In this document: positions 1-8,478 of the stretch, piece by piece | How the letters are laid out: each line of letters begins with the position of its first letter | How positions within the stretch are numbered: position 1 is the first letter of the stretch | NCBI RefSeq assembly: GCF_900099655.1 | Contig: NZ_FNDC01000014.1 | Location: forward strand, 62,001 to 126,000 | Origin: Planococcus glaciei | Lineage (GTDB): Bacteria; Bacillota; Bacilli; Bacillales_A; Planococcaceae | Length of the DNA stretch: 64,000 bases | Direction of reading: 5' to 3' | Notes under the pieces: generated by a model | The model's database searches: none | What the model was told of the DNA's origin: nothing | The model's input: the letters and a program-made list of their open reading frames with translations, nothing else | Program-made: the position numbers and the translations under genes

Positions 1-28
1 GCCAGATCTGCCTTCCGGTTTTATACAT
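1..28 (-). CDS. 5' end of an unidentified gene running off the left edge
   Basis: Reading the minus strand, an ATG at 26-28 lies seven bases after a GGGAGG ribosome site (36-41 on the plus strand) and opens a frame MYKTGRQIW that continues past the window edge. Only nine codons are visible, so no product can be named. The good spacing of the ribosome site is the only support. Confidence 0.3.
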
Positions 29-140
29 ATCCCGGCCTCCCATGAACTTGCGATTCAGCATGGAAGGATTCCGAGCTGGTCTCACCAGAACTTGGCAGCG
101 GGTATCCGGATTTGCATCGAAGTGTTGGGCGAACAATAAG

Positions 141-179
141 AAAGGAGTTGTCCCAAAAGTAATTTGGGACAACTCCTTT
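141..179. repeat. Long perfect hairpin, intergenic repeat
   Basis: Arms 141-157 and 163-179 are perfect 17-base inverted copies (AAAGGAGTTGTCCCAAA and its complement) around a short loop. It is not followed by a clear T-run and no gene is seen ending just before it, so it looks more like a dispersed palindromic repeat than a simple terminator. Confidence 0.6.
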
Positions 180-183
180 GCGA

Positions 184-241
184 CGAAGCTAGCGCAGCGA
201 TGCAACGCTCTTTCATGTTTCGAAGCTAGCGCAGCGATGCA
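184..241. repeat. Two direct copies of a 21-base repeat
   Basis: The 21-base sequence starting CGAAGCTAGCGCAGCG occurs exactly at 184-204 and again at 221-241. It lies between two hairpins in the non-coding stretch 62-383. No gene is supported here; an open frame at 42-257 is made only of repeat sequence. Confidence 0.6.
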
Positions 242-284
242 GAAACAGGAGCAATAGTACTCCCCAACGCTTTATTAGAAGCAG

Positions 285-343
285 GGGGCTGTCCAATAAG
301 TCTATTATTCGACTTATTCGACTTATTGGACAGCCCCTTTTTT
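285..343. terminator. Strong hairpin with T-run
   Basis: Arms 285-302 and 320-337 are inverted copies of GGGGCTGTCCAATAAGTC, followed by six T residues. It has the form of an intrinsic terminator but no plus-strand gene is recognisable before it in the window. It may belong to the same intergenic repeat block as the 141-179 hairpin. Confidence 0.5.
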
Positions 344-383
344 GTCTACACATTTTAAACGCATATCCTTGCGCACACAATTT

Positions 384-1043
384 TTAAAGGATTTCCCAGT
401 TCCGTTCTTTCGCCACATTCCGCAGGCTTGGTTCCGGCTGGACGGCTACAGGATGGCCGACCAGTTCTAGAACCGGCAAATCGGAAAGGCTGTCGCCGTA
501 AGCATAGCTGTTCGGCCAGTCAATGTCCTGGCCGGATAAGGCTTCCTTGATTTTTTCCATTTTAAGCGGCCCTTGGATATGTGAAATTTTCGCTTTCAGG
601 TCAAGGATGTTGCCGGCATAAGGAATTTCGGTGCCGATGATGGTCCCGATGGGCAGTTTTTCTGTCACTGCATGAAGCAGCGGAGTAAATGCACCGGACA
701 CGAGCATGACGTAATCGTTGTCGTGGACATGCTGTTTCAAGCGTTCAACAACCGTCGGATTGAAATCTCCATGCATTTTATCGGCAATTTCGCTGAAATA
801 CGTTTCCAATTCCGGTTTTGTGAAACTTTCAAGTGCGGCCAAGTAAGCTTGGACCGACTGTTCCCGCATTTTTTTCACGGAGACCAGCTTCAGCTTGGAA
901 CCGATATAAGGGGGCATGATGGCCCGGTAAAACTGGCGGTACCGTTTGCTGTGCACAGGATGGGTTTTTAAATGCTCCATCATCAATTGAAAAGTTTCTT
1001 TTGAATATAAAGTTCCGTCAAAGTCAAAAATGGCGACGCGCAT
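384..1043 (-). CDS. HAD-superfamily hydrolase (phosphoserine phosphatase-like, subclass IB)
   Basis: A 219-residue soluble phosphatase-type protein. The N-terminus MRVAIFDFDGTLYS carries the DxDGT nucleophile motif; a Ser in VSGAF (motif II) and YGDSLSDLP (motif III, Mg-binding Asp) follow in the usual order. The start is placed at 1043 because a GGAGTG ribosome site precedes that ATG and the nucleophile motif should be near the N-terminus; an upstream in-frame ATG at 1082 would add 13 residues without a site. Proteins of this type (HAD-IB family) dephosphorylate phosphoserine or other small phosphometabolites; the substrate here cannot be told. It is divergent from the small gene at 1204. 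Confidence 0.8.
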   Translation of the reverse strand: MRVAIFDFDGTLYSKETFQLMMEHLKTHPVHSKRYRQFYRAIMPPYIGSKLKLVSVKKMREQSVQAYLAALESFTKPELETYFSEIADKMHGDFNPTVVERLKQHVHDNDYVMLVSGAFTPLLHAVTEKLPIGTIIGTEIPYAGNILDLKAKISHIQGPLKMEKIKEALSGQDIDWPNSYAYGDSLSDLPVLELVGHPVAVQPEPSLRNVAKERNWEIL

Positions 1044-1203
1044 AGAAATCACTCCGGTTTTAGGATTTTTCTGATAGTCCAATCATAACGGAAAGAGCAG
1101 GCAGCTTCTAGTGGCAGTCACTGTTCCTGAACAGAAACCTTATGTTTATGCGTCTTCGGGCGCAGGGTATAGAAAGAAAAACAGATACTGGGAGGTTTTT
1201 TGG

Positions 1204-1494
1204 ATGGCAGTACAGCGAATTATGGTCGGCTATGTGGAACTAACAGAAGCAGAATCGGAAGAACTTTTTCAGGAAGTGAAAAAAGACAAGGAAGTGGAGA
1301 GCTATGATGCGCTTCAAGCCTTGATGGAAGATTTTGACTCGCGAATCATCGAACCGGAAACAAAGCCTTTAAAAGAACTGTTGGATGAAGAAGCGCCGAC
1401 AGAAGAAGCAAATGCCGGAACCCGCTATATAGAAATCTTCAATAAGCTGGAGGAAGATTCGCGCTACCGGATCAAATCATCCAAACAAGATTGA
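1204..1494 (+). CDS. Small conserved-type hypothetical protein
   Basis: A 96-residue acidic protein beginning MAVQRIMVGYVEL. No signal peptide or membrane segment is visible and the composition suggests a helical soluble protein (many Glu/Lys). The start at 1204 is chosen because GGAGG lies at 1191-1195 with an eight-base spacer; the frame is open further upstream but without a ribosome site. A terminator follows at 1512-1543. I do not recognise the family and propose no function. Confidence 0.65.
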   Translation: MAVQRIMVGYVELTEAESEELFQEVKKDKEVESYDALQALMEDFDSRIIEPETKPLKELLDEEAPTEEANAGTRYIEIFNKLEEDSRYRIKSSKQD

Positions 1495-1511
1495 AGATTC
1501 ACCGATAGATA

Positions 1512-1543
1512 AAACCAGTTGCAGCCAAGCAACTGGTTTTTTG
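1512..1543 (+). terminator. Intrinsic terminator after the small hypothetical gene
   Basis: Inverted arms AACCAGTTGC / GCAACTGGTT with a five-base loop, followed by a T-run. It lies 20 bases after the stop codon at 1494 and separates this gene from the convergent rph-like gene. Confidence 0.75.
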
Positions 1544-1561
1544 TGTGAGTGGGCTATTAAT

Positions 1562-4243
1562 TTAAAATGGCCGATTTTCATTTTTTTCTAAGATCTGCAC
1601 AAAGCCCCGTGTGCCGTCAACCCGGATCCGGTCCCCGTCCTGTATCAATTCTGTAGCGCCCGCCACACCGACAACTGCCGGAATTCCGTATTCACGGGCT
1701 ACTACAGAACCATGCGTCATCATGCCGCCAACTTCTGTCACCAGTCCGGCTGCCGAAGTGAAGAGCGGCGTCCAACCGGGATCGGTATAGGGGGCAATCA
1801 AAATATCGCCGGCATTTAACCGCGCATTTTCCGAACGCAGAATCACCCGTGCAATGCCGGTCACCGTACCGGATGAAACCGGAGTTCCCATCAGGGCGTC
1901 TTTCGGGCCTGAACCGGTTCGGGGTGTTCCTTCGATGATTTCTCCGTCGCTTGTCATGACGCGCGGCGTTTTTAATTTGGCGTTTGCTTCATGCTGCTGT
2001 TTTCTTGATTCGATTGCTTCTCGCATGTCTCCAGAAAGCTGTCCATCCAGCAAGGCAATCAGCTCTTCTGCAGAAAGGAAAAACACATCTTGGACTGTGA
2101 GAAGCTTGCCTTTATCAACCAAGGTTTGGGCTTCTTCCAAAATGGCGAGTTTGTATAAATACATCCCTTTCACGAGCGCAAATTTATGGTGTTCGCGCAT
2201 GCCCAGCAAATTCCGGTACAGCTGAATGAGCCGGCGGATGCAGCGTTTTTCAATTCCGTTGAAATGCCGGAGAATTTCTTGTTCTGCTGCTTCCGCTTCC
2301 TGCTTGCCTTGTTTAAATCTTTGGCGGTGCTCTCCGTGCCGCATTGTCCGGAGGTTGCTGGAAATGGAAGGGAGGAGCTGCGCCGGATCTTCGTGCCAGC
2401 GCGGCTTGGCAATGTCAATTTCCCCGATGCAACGCGCCCCGTACTGCAGAAGAAAACGGTTTAGTCGCTGTTGAAATTCAAAGCCGCCTGAAACATCCTG
2501 GAGTCCATTGTAAAACGTTTCATGGCGGGCCGTTTCTAAATAGGTCGCCAGTTCAGGCTTGTCCCGTGCAAAGTCTGCCAAGTCGCCAAGCTGCAAGCCC
2601 ATTTCGGTGGTGACATTGCCGGGAAGCGATTTATACAGTTTGCTGAGCAGCACCGCGCTTTGTTTGCCGCCAAACTTCTGGTTCAGCTTCTTGGTGAGTG
2701 CGCCTGAAGCAAGCATGCCCGTAATTACATACGGAATGATTTTGGACAATACTTCCGGGAACATTCGCTCCATACCTTGCTGGATGAAACGGATACGCTC
2801 GGCACCTGAAATTTGCTGCAACTTCAGTTCAACAGAATGAACGTATTGATTGATAAATTCGGTCGCTTTGCCGTTTGCTTTGGATGGGTCCTTCCACCAG
2901 AAGTTGGCCGCCACTTTAAAAGCGACGGGAATTGCCATCGGCGCAATTCGCCGGATTCTTAAGGCCACCGTTTTTTTTGGTATATTGACTTGCTGAAATT
3001 CGGGCCGGTTGATGGCTTCTGCCAGAGCCGATGCCAACAGTTCATCCATGCCGCCCATCAATTTTAAAAAACGCTTTCGGAGAGGCGGCAGGGACAACAC
3101 CCCGGTGAAGTCAGCGAACGCCCGTCCGCCGGCTTCACGCAGCACCCGCTTTTCCGGCGCTGCAGTGCCTTTATTAATAAAACCGGTAACATTGCTCAAA
3201 AGAGAGAGGGAGAGAGGCTGCATGGGATCGGTCATCATTTGGATGTAGCCGAAATTGAGAAAGACATGAAACTGTTCATCATCGGTAACGGGCAAGGGAT
3301 AAAGAGAGGTGATGGGGCGGCTTTGCAAGATCATGAATTCACCGTTGACCAGTCCCCACTCGATGTCTTGTTCAGCTTCGTAATGATTCTCAATCTGCCG
3401 GCCGATTTCAGCCAGTTTGAGAATTTTGTGGTTAGGCAGCGCCTGAATTTCCTGAAATGCCTCAGGAATGGTTTTCGTTATGGTGCCGCCATCCGGAAGC
3501 GCATATATCGCCAATTCCTTTTTGGCAATTTGTTTGCGGATGATTTGATTGTCACGGACTTGGTATAAGTCGGCTGAAACAAGGCCCGATACTAACGCTT
3601 CGCCTAAGCCGAAACTGGCATCAATGGAAATCGTATGGCGATGCCCGGTGATCGGGTCGGCAGTAAACAGGATTCCGGAGACTTCCGGGAACACCATTTC
3701 CTGGACAACGACAGCCAAAAAGACCGTGCGGTGGCCAAAACCGTTTTTTAACCGATAGGAAATCGCACGGTCCGTAAAGAGGGAAGCCCAGCAGCGCTGA
3801 ACGGCAGAAAGTAGCTCTTTTTCCCCGACGATATTTAAAAAGGTCTCCTGCTGGCCGGCAAAAGATGCGCCTGGCAAGTCTTCGGCTGTGGCACTTGAGC
3901 GGACCGCGTAGGGACGATTTTTCCCGGCCGTTTGCCAGGCGTCTAGGATAGCCATTTCGATATCTTTCGGCATCGGAAGAGCTGTCAGATGGTCCCGGAT
4001 TTGGCCGGCTAACAAGCGGAGCTGCTCCAAGTCTTCCGGCGGGAGCTGTTCTAGACGTGTAAACAGCTCTTCCATCTCGGTGCTTGATCCAATCAGCATG
4101 CGATAAGCGGAAGTGGTAATGCAAAATCCCTGCGGAACAGGAAATCCTGCTCCTGCCAGTTCCCCGAGATTTGCCCCTTTTCCGCCCACCAGCGGCAAAT
4201 GGGTCCGATTGGTTTCATTGAAGTGCAATACGTAAGGTTCCAT
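1562..4243 (-). CDS. rph: Rifampicin phosphotransferase / PEP-synthase-like phosphotransferase
   Basis: An 893-residue three-domain protein of the PEP synthase/PPDK fold. The N-terminal ATP-grasp part begins MEPYVLHFNE and holds GGKGANLGELAGAGFPVP and AVRSSATAEDLPGASFAGQQ; a long middle domain follows; the C-terminal swivelling domain has EVGGMMTHGSVVAREYGIP, with the phosphate-carrying His at about residue 844. Length and domain order match rifampicin phosphotransferases (RPH, about 867 residues in Listeria) and B. subtilis Pps, rather than true PEP synthase, which has a C-terminal TIM barrel that is missing here. RPH enzymes transfer the beta-phosphate of ATP to the C21 hydroxyl of rifamycins. 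Whether this copy acts on rifampicin is inferred. GGAGGC precedes the ATG. Confidence 0.8.
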   Translation of the reverse strand: MEPYVLHFNETNRTHLPLVGGKGANLGELAGAGFPVPQGFCITTSAYRMLIGSSTEMEELFTRLEQLPPEDLEQLRLLAGQIRDHLTALPMPKDIEMAILDAWQTAGKNRPYAVRSSATAEDLPGASFAGQQETFLNIVGEKELLSAVQRCWASLFTDRAISYRLKNGFGHRTVFLAVVVQEMVFPEVSGILFTADPITGHRHTISIDASFGLGEALVSGLVSADLYQVRDNQIIRKQIAKKELAIYALPDGGTITKTIPEAFQEIQALPNHKILKLAEIGRQIENHYEAEQDIEWGLVNGEFMILQSRPITSLYPLPVTDDEQFHVFLNFGYIQMMTDPMQPLSLSLLSNVTGFINKGTAAPEKRVLREAGGRAFADFTGVLSLPPLRKRFLKLMGGMDELLASALAEAINRPEFQQVNIPKKTVALRIRRIAPMAIPVAFKVAANFWWKDPSKANGKATEFINQYVHSVELKLQQISGAERIRFIQQGMERMFPEVLSKIIPYVITGMLASGALTKKLNQKFGGKQSAVLLSKLYKSLPGNVTTEMGLQLGDLADFARDKPELATYLETARHETFYNGLQDVSGGFEFQQRLNRFLLQYGARCIGEIDIAKPRWHEDPAQLLPSISSNLRTMRHGEHRQRFKQGKQEAEAAEQEILRHFNGIEKRCIRRLIQLYRNLLGMREHHKFALVKGMYLYKLAILEEAQTLVDKGKLLTVQDVFFLSAEELIALLDGQLSGDMREAIESRKQQHEANAKLKTPRVMTSDGEIIEGTPRTGSGPKDALMGTPVSSGTVTGIARVILRSENARLNAGDILIAPYTDPGWTPLFTSAAGLVTEVGGMMTHGSVVAREYGIPAVVGVAGATELIQDGDRIRVDGTRGFVQILEKNENRPF

Positions 4244-4276
4244 TTTCTTCGCCTCCGAGATTGCTTTGTTGCCTCC

Positions 4277-4305
4277 ATTATAGTCCCGTAGAGCAGGGGG
4301 TTAAA
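4277..4305 (-). promoter_or_regulatory. SigA-type promoter of the rph-like gene
   Basis: On the minus strand, TTTAAC (4300-4305) and a perfect TATAAT (4277-4282) are 17 bases apart, about 35 bases before the ATG at 4243. The -10 is strong and the -35 weak. No rifamycin-associated element was recognised by eye. Confidence 0.55.
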
Positions 4306-4414
4306 GGTGTATTTAAAATTAAAAATGAGATACAGGATGGTTTCCGGTTAGTTGGATAGGTGTTTTTAAGGGAGGCAACCGCGCTATGATCCGTGAATTT
4401 TTTCTTTTGGGGCA

Positions 4415-4465
4415 AATACTGTCTGCGCGAGCCCGAATACTGTCCGCACACAACCAAATACTGTC
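4415..4465. repeat. Three copies of AATACTGTC with exact 21-base period
   Basis: AATACTGTC occurs at 4415-4423, 4436-4444 and 4457-4465, so the three copies are spaced by exactly 21 bases; the intervening 12 bases differ in sequence. It lies in the 288-base gap between the rph-like promoter and the yhfH-like gene, downstream of the yhfH terminator. No function is known. Confidence 0.6.
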
Positions 4466-4483
4466 CTGCGCCGAAAAACGCCA

Positions 4484-4521
4484 TAAAAAAGAAGCCAAGC
4501 AGCATGTGCTTGGCTTCTTCC
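4484..4521 (-). terminator. Terminator of the aceA-aceB-yhfH unit
   Basis: The palindrome GAAGCCAAGCA / TGCTTGGCTTC has a short loop and, on the minus strand, is followed by a run of T. It lies just after the stop of the yhfH-like gene at 4532 and is the first terminator downstream of aceA and aceB. Confidence 0.75.
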
Positions 4522-4531
4522 GGTAAACTCC

Positions 4532-4660
4532 TTATTCCTCTTTTTGTCCGATGCAGCGTTCGCATTCGTAGATGATGGATTCGCGTTGTTCCTTGATTTC
4601 GCATCCGCATTCCCGGCATTCTTTCTTTGAGCGTGCCTCAAAAGTTTTCAACGTTTTCAT
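4532..4660 (-). CDS. YhfH-family small zinc-ribbon protein
   Basis: A 42-residue protein starting MKTLKTFEARSKKECREC. Cysteines at 15, 18, 20, 33 and 36 form two CxxC pairs, the pattern of a zinc ribbon, and the size and layout resemble the B. subtilis YhfH family, whose function is unknown. A GGAGGAG ribosome site stands nine bases before the ATG. The gene begins 20 bases after the aceB stop codon and ends just before a terminator, so it is probably the last gene of the aceA-aceB transcript. The link to the glyoxylate shunt is positional only. Confidence 0.75.
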   Translation of the reverse strand: MKTLKTFEARSKKECRECGCEIKEQRESIIYECERCIGQKEE

Positions 4661-4679
4661 AGTGATCTCCTCCAGTAAG

Positions 4680-6272
4680 TTAGTTTAGTTTTTCATAGCC
4701 TGGCAAGGTCAAGAATTCCGCAAAATCACTTTGCAACGTGAGGTCTGTAAACAGCTCGCGGGCTTCCGCGTAGTGTCCGGAAAGATAAATGGAGTCTCCA
4801 ACAGTTTCTTTAATCTTCTCGGCTTCTTCTTCAAGAATTTCGTGGAATAAGGCAACGGTGATGTCGCGTCCGTCTTCAAGTTTTCCTTTCGGATGGCGGA
4901 TCCACTGCCACACTTGCGAGCGGGAGATTTCGGCTGTTGCCGCGTCTTCCATCAAGTTGTTGATCGGTGCTGCTCCGTTTCCGGAGAGCCAGGAAGCGAT
5001 GTACTGGATGCCGACGGAAATATTGGAGCGCAGCCCTTCCTCGGTGATGGAGCCTTTTGGCACTTCGACCAAATCTTCGGCTGTGACGCTGACGTCTTCG
5101 CGTTTCCGGTGGATCTGGTTCGGCGTCGGCATCAATTCGTCGAATTGTTCCATCGCCACTGCCACCATTCCAGGGTGGGCAACCCATGTGCCATCGTGCC
5201 CGTCTGTCGCTTCGCGGCGTTTGTCTTCGGCTACTTTCCGGAATGCAGCATCGTTTGCTTCCGGATTTCCTTTGATCGGAATTTGCGCGGCCATGCCGCC
5301 GAGCGCCGGAGCGTTCCGTTTGTGGCAAGTCTGGATGCATAACTGGGTGTATGCCCGCATAAACGGAACAGTCATTGTCACTTGCGAGCGGTCCGGGAAC
5401 AAGTATTCCGGCCGGTTCCGCATCCGTTTGATGACGCTGAAGATGTAATCCCAGCGGCCGCAGTTGAGGCCGGCCGAGTGGTCGCGCAGTTCATAAAGAA
5501 TTTCATCCATTTCAAATGCTGCAAGAATCGTCTCGATCAGTACGGTGGCGCGGATGGTGCCTTGCGGGATTCCGAGTTCGCTCTGAGCAAAAACGAAGAC
5601 ATCATTCCAGAGCCGCGCTTCCAAATGGCTCTCCATTTTCGGCAAATAGAAGTAAGGTCCGGTACCGCGGTCAATCAATTCCTGTGCATTGTGGAAAAAG
5701 TAAAGCCCAAAATCCACCAGGCTGCCGGAAGCCGGCTTGCCGTCAATTTCAATATTCTTCTCAAGCAGATGCCAGCCGCGGGGACGGACCATCAATACGG
5801 CGGTTTGCTCATTCAAGGTGTATTTCTTGCCGGTGCCGGGTGCTTCAAATGATATCTCGCGTCTGACAGCATCCCGCAAATTGATCTGTCCGTCAATGAC
5901 GTTGAACCAGTTCGGAGCAGTTGCATCTTCCAGATCCGCCATAAACATTTTGGCGCCGGAATTCAAAGCGTTGATCAGCATTTTCCGGTTGGTCGGGCCG
6001 GTGATTTCCACCCGCCGGTCTTGCATATCCTCCGGCAGGGGGGCAATCGTCCAGTCGCTTTCCCGGATGTGCTCTGTTTCAGGCAGGAAATCCAAAGGAT
6101 TTCCGCCGTCGATTTCTTTTTGGCGCACTTGGCGCTGTTCCAATAAAGCAATCCGCTGCTTATCAAAATTGACATGAAGCTTTTCGATAAACGCCATTGC
6201 CTCCGGCGTCAGAATCGTTTCCATGTGGGATGTGACTTCATTTTTAATTAAGACATTCGACTTTGTGATCAA
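4680..6272 (-). CDS. aceB: Malate synthase A
   Basis: A 530-residue malate synthase, which condenses glyoxylate with acetyl-CoA to malate in the cytosol, the second step of the glyoxylate shunt. Recognisable stretches are [11 protein letters not shown] (Mg-binding acid), [15 protein letters not shown], the [11 protein letters not shown] block and GTWVAHPGM. Length fits the A-type enzyme. The start is a TTG at 6272 with AAAGGATG nine bases upstream; an ATG 16 codons in has no ribosome site. It begins 13 bases after the aceA stop, so the two are translated from one message. Confidence 0.93.
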   Translation of the reverse strand: MITKSNVLIKNEVTSHMETILTPEAMAFIEKLHVNFDKQRIALLEQRQVRQKEIDGGNPLDFLPETEHIRESDWTIAPLPEDMQDRRVEITGPTNRKMLINALNSGAKMFMADLEDATAPNWFNVIDGQINLRDAVRREISFEAPGTGKKYTLNEQTAVLMVRPRGWHLLEKNIEIDGKPASGSLVDFGLYFFHNAQELIDRGTGPYFYLPKMESHLEARLWNDVFVFAQSELGIPQGTIRATVLIETILAAFEMDEILYELRDHSAGLNCGRWDYIFSVIKRMRNRPEYLFPDRSQVTMTVPFMRAYTQLCIQTCHKRNAPALGGMAAQIPIKGNPEANDAAFRKVAEDKRREATDGHDGTWVAHPGMVAVAMEQFDELMPTPNQIHRKREDVSVTAEDLVEVPKGSITEEGLRSNISVGIQYIASWLSGNGAAPINNLMEDAATAEISRSQVWQWIRHPKGKLEDGRDITVALFHEILEEEAEKIKETVGDSIYLSGHYAEARELFTDLTLQSDFAEFLTLPGYEKLN

Positions 6273-6285
6273 TCAAATCATCCTT

Positions 6286-7575
6286 TCATTTCACCGGTTG
6301 GAATTGGGCCGTTTCCGTCGAGCCTTTCATCGCAGTAGTTGAGCTTGTACCGCCGGAGATGATCTGCGATACTTCGTCGAAATATCCGGTACCGACTTCA
6401 CGCTGGTGGCGCGTTGCCGTGTAGCCTTTTGACTCGCTTTCAAATTCAGCCTGCTGCAATTTCGAATAAGCCGCCATGCCATGGTCTTTGTAGTCGTGCG
6501 CCAGTTCAAACATGCTGTGGTTCAGTGCATGGAATCCGGCAAGCGTGACGAATTGGAATTTGTACCCCATCTTGCCAAGCTCGATTTGGTATTTTGCAAT
6601 GGTTTCTTCGTCCAATTTTGCTTTCCAGTTGAAAGAAGGTGAACAGTTGTATGCCAAAAGCTTGCCTGGGAATTTCTCATGGATGGCATCCGCAAACTGC
6701 TGCGCTTCTTCCAGATTCGGATGGGACGTTTCACACCAGACCAAATCTGCATAAGGAGCGTATGCCAACCCGCGTGCAATCGCTTGGTCAATGCCGGCAT
6801 TTGTACGGTAGAAACCTTCAGGCGTCCGTTCGCCGGTGATGAACGGATGGTCAACCGGATCGATGTCGCTTGTGATCAAATCGGCTGCGTCTGCATCGGT
6901 GCGGGCAATCAGCACTGTCGGAACGCCCAGTACGTCGGATGCAAGCCTTGCGGAAATTAAATTCCGGACTGCGTTTTGAGTAGGCTGCAATACTTTGCCG
7001 CCTAAATGGCCGCATTTTTTCTCGGAAGCCAATTGGTCTTCAAAGTGGACGCCGGCAGCACCGGCTTCAATCATGGATTTCATCAATTCAAATACGTTGA
7101 GCGGTCCACCGAATCCAGCTTCTGCATCCGCGACAATCGGTGCGAACCAGTCAAAGCCTTCGTTGCCTTCCACGTTATCGATCTGGTCTGCACGCTGCAA
7201 TGCCTGGTTGATCTTTTTCACTACGTTCGGCACCGAGTCGACGGGGTATAAACTTTGGTCAGGATACATTTGGCCTGCCGAGTTGGCATCGGCTGCTACT
7301 TGCCAGCCGCTCAAGTAAATGGCCTGCAAGCCTGCTTTTACTTGTTGTACGGCCTGGTTGCCGGTCAGTGCGCCTAATGCGTTTACGAAATCTCTTTCAT
7401 GGATGGAGCGGAATAAACGGTCAGCTCCGCGTTTAGCGAGCGTGTATTCAATTTGAACCGAACCACGGAGTTTGACGACATCTTCCGCTGTATACGGACG
7501 AACAATTCCGTTCCACCGGCTGTCTTCTGCCCAGCTCTTTCTCAATTCTTCAATTTGTTGTTGTTTGGTAACCAT
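6286..7575 (-). CDS. aceA: Isocitrate lyase
   Basis: A 429-residue isocitrate lyase, which splits isocitrate into succinate and glyoxylate and opens the glyoxylate shunt, letting cells grow on acetate or fatty acids. The catalytic loop [10 protein letters not shown] and the upstream [17 protein letters not shown] block are intact, as is the later [10 protein letters not shown] motif. The start at 7575 is preferred over an ATG three codons earlier (7584) because the GAAGGG ribosome site touches the earlier ATG but is properly spaced from the later one. The gene is divergent from a LytTR regulator and its leader contains an inverted repeat at 7609-7626. Confidence 0.95.
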   Translation of the reverse strand: MVTKQQQIEELRKSWAEDSRWNGIVRPYTAEDVVKLRGSVQIEYTLAKRGADRLFRSIHERDFVNALGALTGNQAVQQVKAGLQAIYLSGWQVAADANSAGQMYPDQSLYPVDSVPNVVKKINQALQRADQIDNVEGNEGFDWFAPIVADAEAGFGGPLNVFELMKSMIEAGAAGVHFEDQLASEKKCGHLGGKVLQPTQNAVRNLISARLASDVLGVPTVLIARTDADAADLITSDIDPVDHPFITGERTPEGFYRTNAGIDQAIARGLAYAPYADLVWCETSHPNLEEAQQFADAIHEKFPGKLLAYNCSPSFNWKAKLDEETIAKYQIELGKMGYKFQFVTLAGFHALNHSMFELAHDYKDHGMAAYSKLQQAEFESESKGYTATRHQREVGTGYFDEVSQIISGGTSSTTAMKGSTETAQFQPVK

Positions 7576-7608
7576 CAAATCCATCCCTTCGAATAAAAAA
7601 ATTTTTTA

Positions 7609-7626
7609 AACTGTGTTAATACAGTT
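7609..7626. promoter_or_regulatory. Operator-like inverted repeat AACTGT-N6-ACAGTT before aceA
   Basis: Six-base arms AACTGT (7609-7614) and ACAGTT (7621-7626) are perfect inverted copies. They lie between aceA and the divergent LytTR gene. A plausible aceA -10 (TATATT on the minus strand, 7643-7648) is 16 bases upstream, so the repeat would sit just after the start of transcription. The same ACTGT-N6-ACAGT pattern is found before hom (10488-10503). Confidence 0.5.
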
Positions 7627-7748
7627 CGTCTTGATGTATATTAATATATAACAGAATATTGTGACTGTCCTGAAAGTTGGATGAAATCAGATATTTAGGG
7701 ATGAAAGAAGAGATTTCACGACAAACACACTTGAAAGGGGAATCGGGT

Positions 7749-8399
7749 ATGGAGAAAGGTGTATTAGAACAGGTAGGGTTCATTATGGGGGACTGGATTC
7801 CGAAAGAAGCATCGATCGCTGTGGCAGTTGGACGAAGCTATGTATATTGCAAGGCAGGGATCCAAGAGTCGCACATTCGAGTGGGGGATGAAGTGGCTGA
7901 CGGAAGCGTGGCGGATTGTACATATAAAGAAGGCAAGCGCTTGGAGATGCTGGTGGAAGATGAAGTTTCCGGAATTGCTTATGTCGGTGTGGGCTATCCG
8001 GTGCGAATTTCCGGTCAAGCAGGCGTTTTAGTTGTGATGCTGCCTCCGGATTATCGGCAGCGCCCTAAACAGCCGCTCCGTTTTTTGACAGGGAAGTTTG
8101 AAGATACGTGGCGTCCAGTGCCGATTTCCGATGTGTCGCATATTGAAAGCAGCCAAAAGAAAACTTGGTTTTACGCTGATGAAGAAGCCTACTGTTCCAT
8201 CCACACACTAAAAACTTTGAAAGACCAATTACCCGATACGTTCTTGCCCATTCATCGTTCGTATATTGTCAACATTCCTTTTATCCAGGAAATCTCACGG
8301 GATTTTTCATCCAACTTTGTTTTGACATTGAAAGACGGCGCGGTTTTGCCGGTCAGCCAAAACTACACGGCATTGGTGCGTGAACGGCTGGGATTCTAG
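7749..8399 (+). CDS. LytTR-domain transcriptional regulator next to aceA
   Basis: A 216-residue protein. The C-terminal half (about 120-216) is a LytTR DNA-binding domain: DVSHIESSQKKTWFYADEE, then FLPIHRSYIVNIPFIQEI and a final VSQNYTALVRERLGF. The N-terminal half (about 1-110) is a compact alpha/beta region (SIAVAVGRSYVYCKAG, VGVGYPVRISGQAGVLVVM) that could be a small-molecule sensor; it has no receiver domain, so this is not an ordinary two-component response regulator. The ATG at 7749 follows AAAGGGGA; earlier in-frame codons lack a site. Divergent arrangement suggests it controls aceA-aceB; this is an inference. Confidence 0.75.
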   Translation: MEKGVLEQVGFIMGDWIPKEASIAVAVGRSYVYCKAGIQESHIRVGDEVADGSVADCTYKEGKRLEMLVEDEVSGIAYVGVGYPVRISGQAGVLVVMLPPDYRQRPKQPLRFLTGKFEDTWRPVPISDVSHIESSQKKTWFYADEEAYCSIHTLKTLKDQLPDTFLPIHRSYIVNIPFIQEISRDFSSNFVLTLKDGAVLPVSQNYTALVRERLGF

Positions 8400-8478
8400 T
8401 ATAGAAGATTTCCTTGAAAAACGATTATTTCCACTAAGTGAGGGTAAAGTCCACTATCTGAAAAGGAGCTGATACTAT

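Noticed and set aside
42..257. 71-codon open frame on the plus strand
   Set aside because: It consists of the hairpin and direct-repeat sequence, has no ribosome site and its protein shows no family pattern.
1111..1203. N-terminal extension of the small gene at 1204
   Set aside because: The upstream part has no ribosome site, while GGAGG is ideally placed before 1204.
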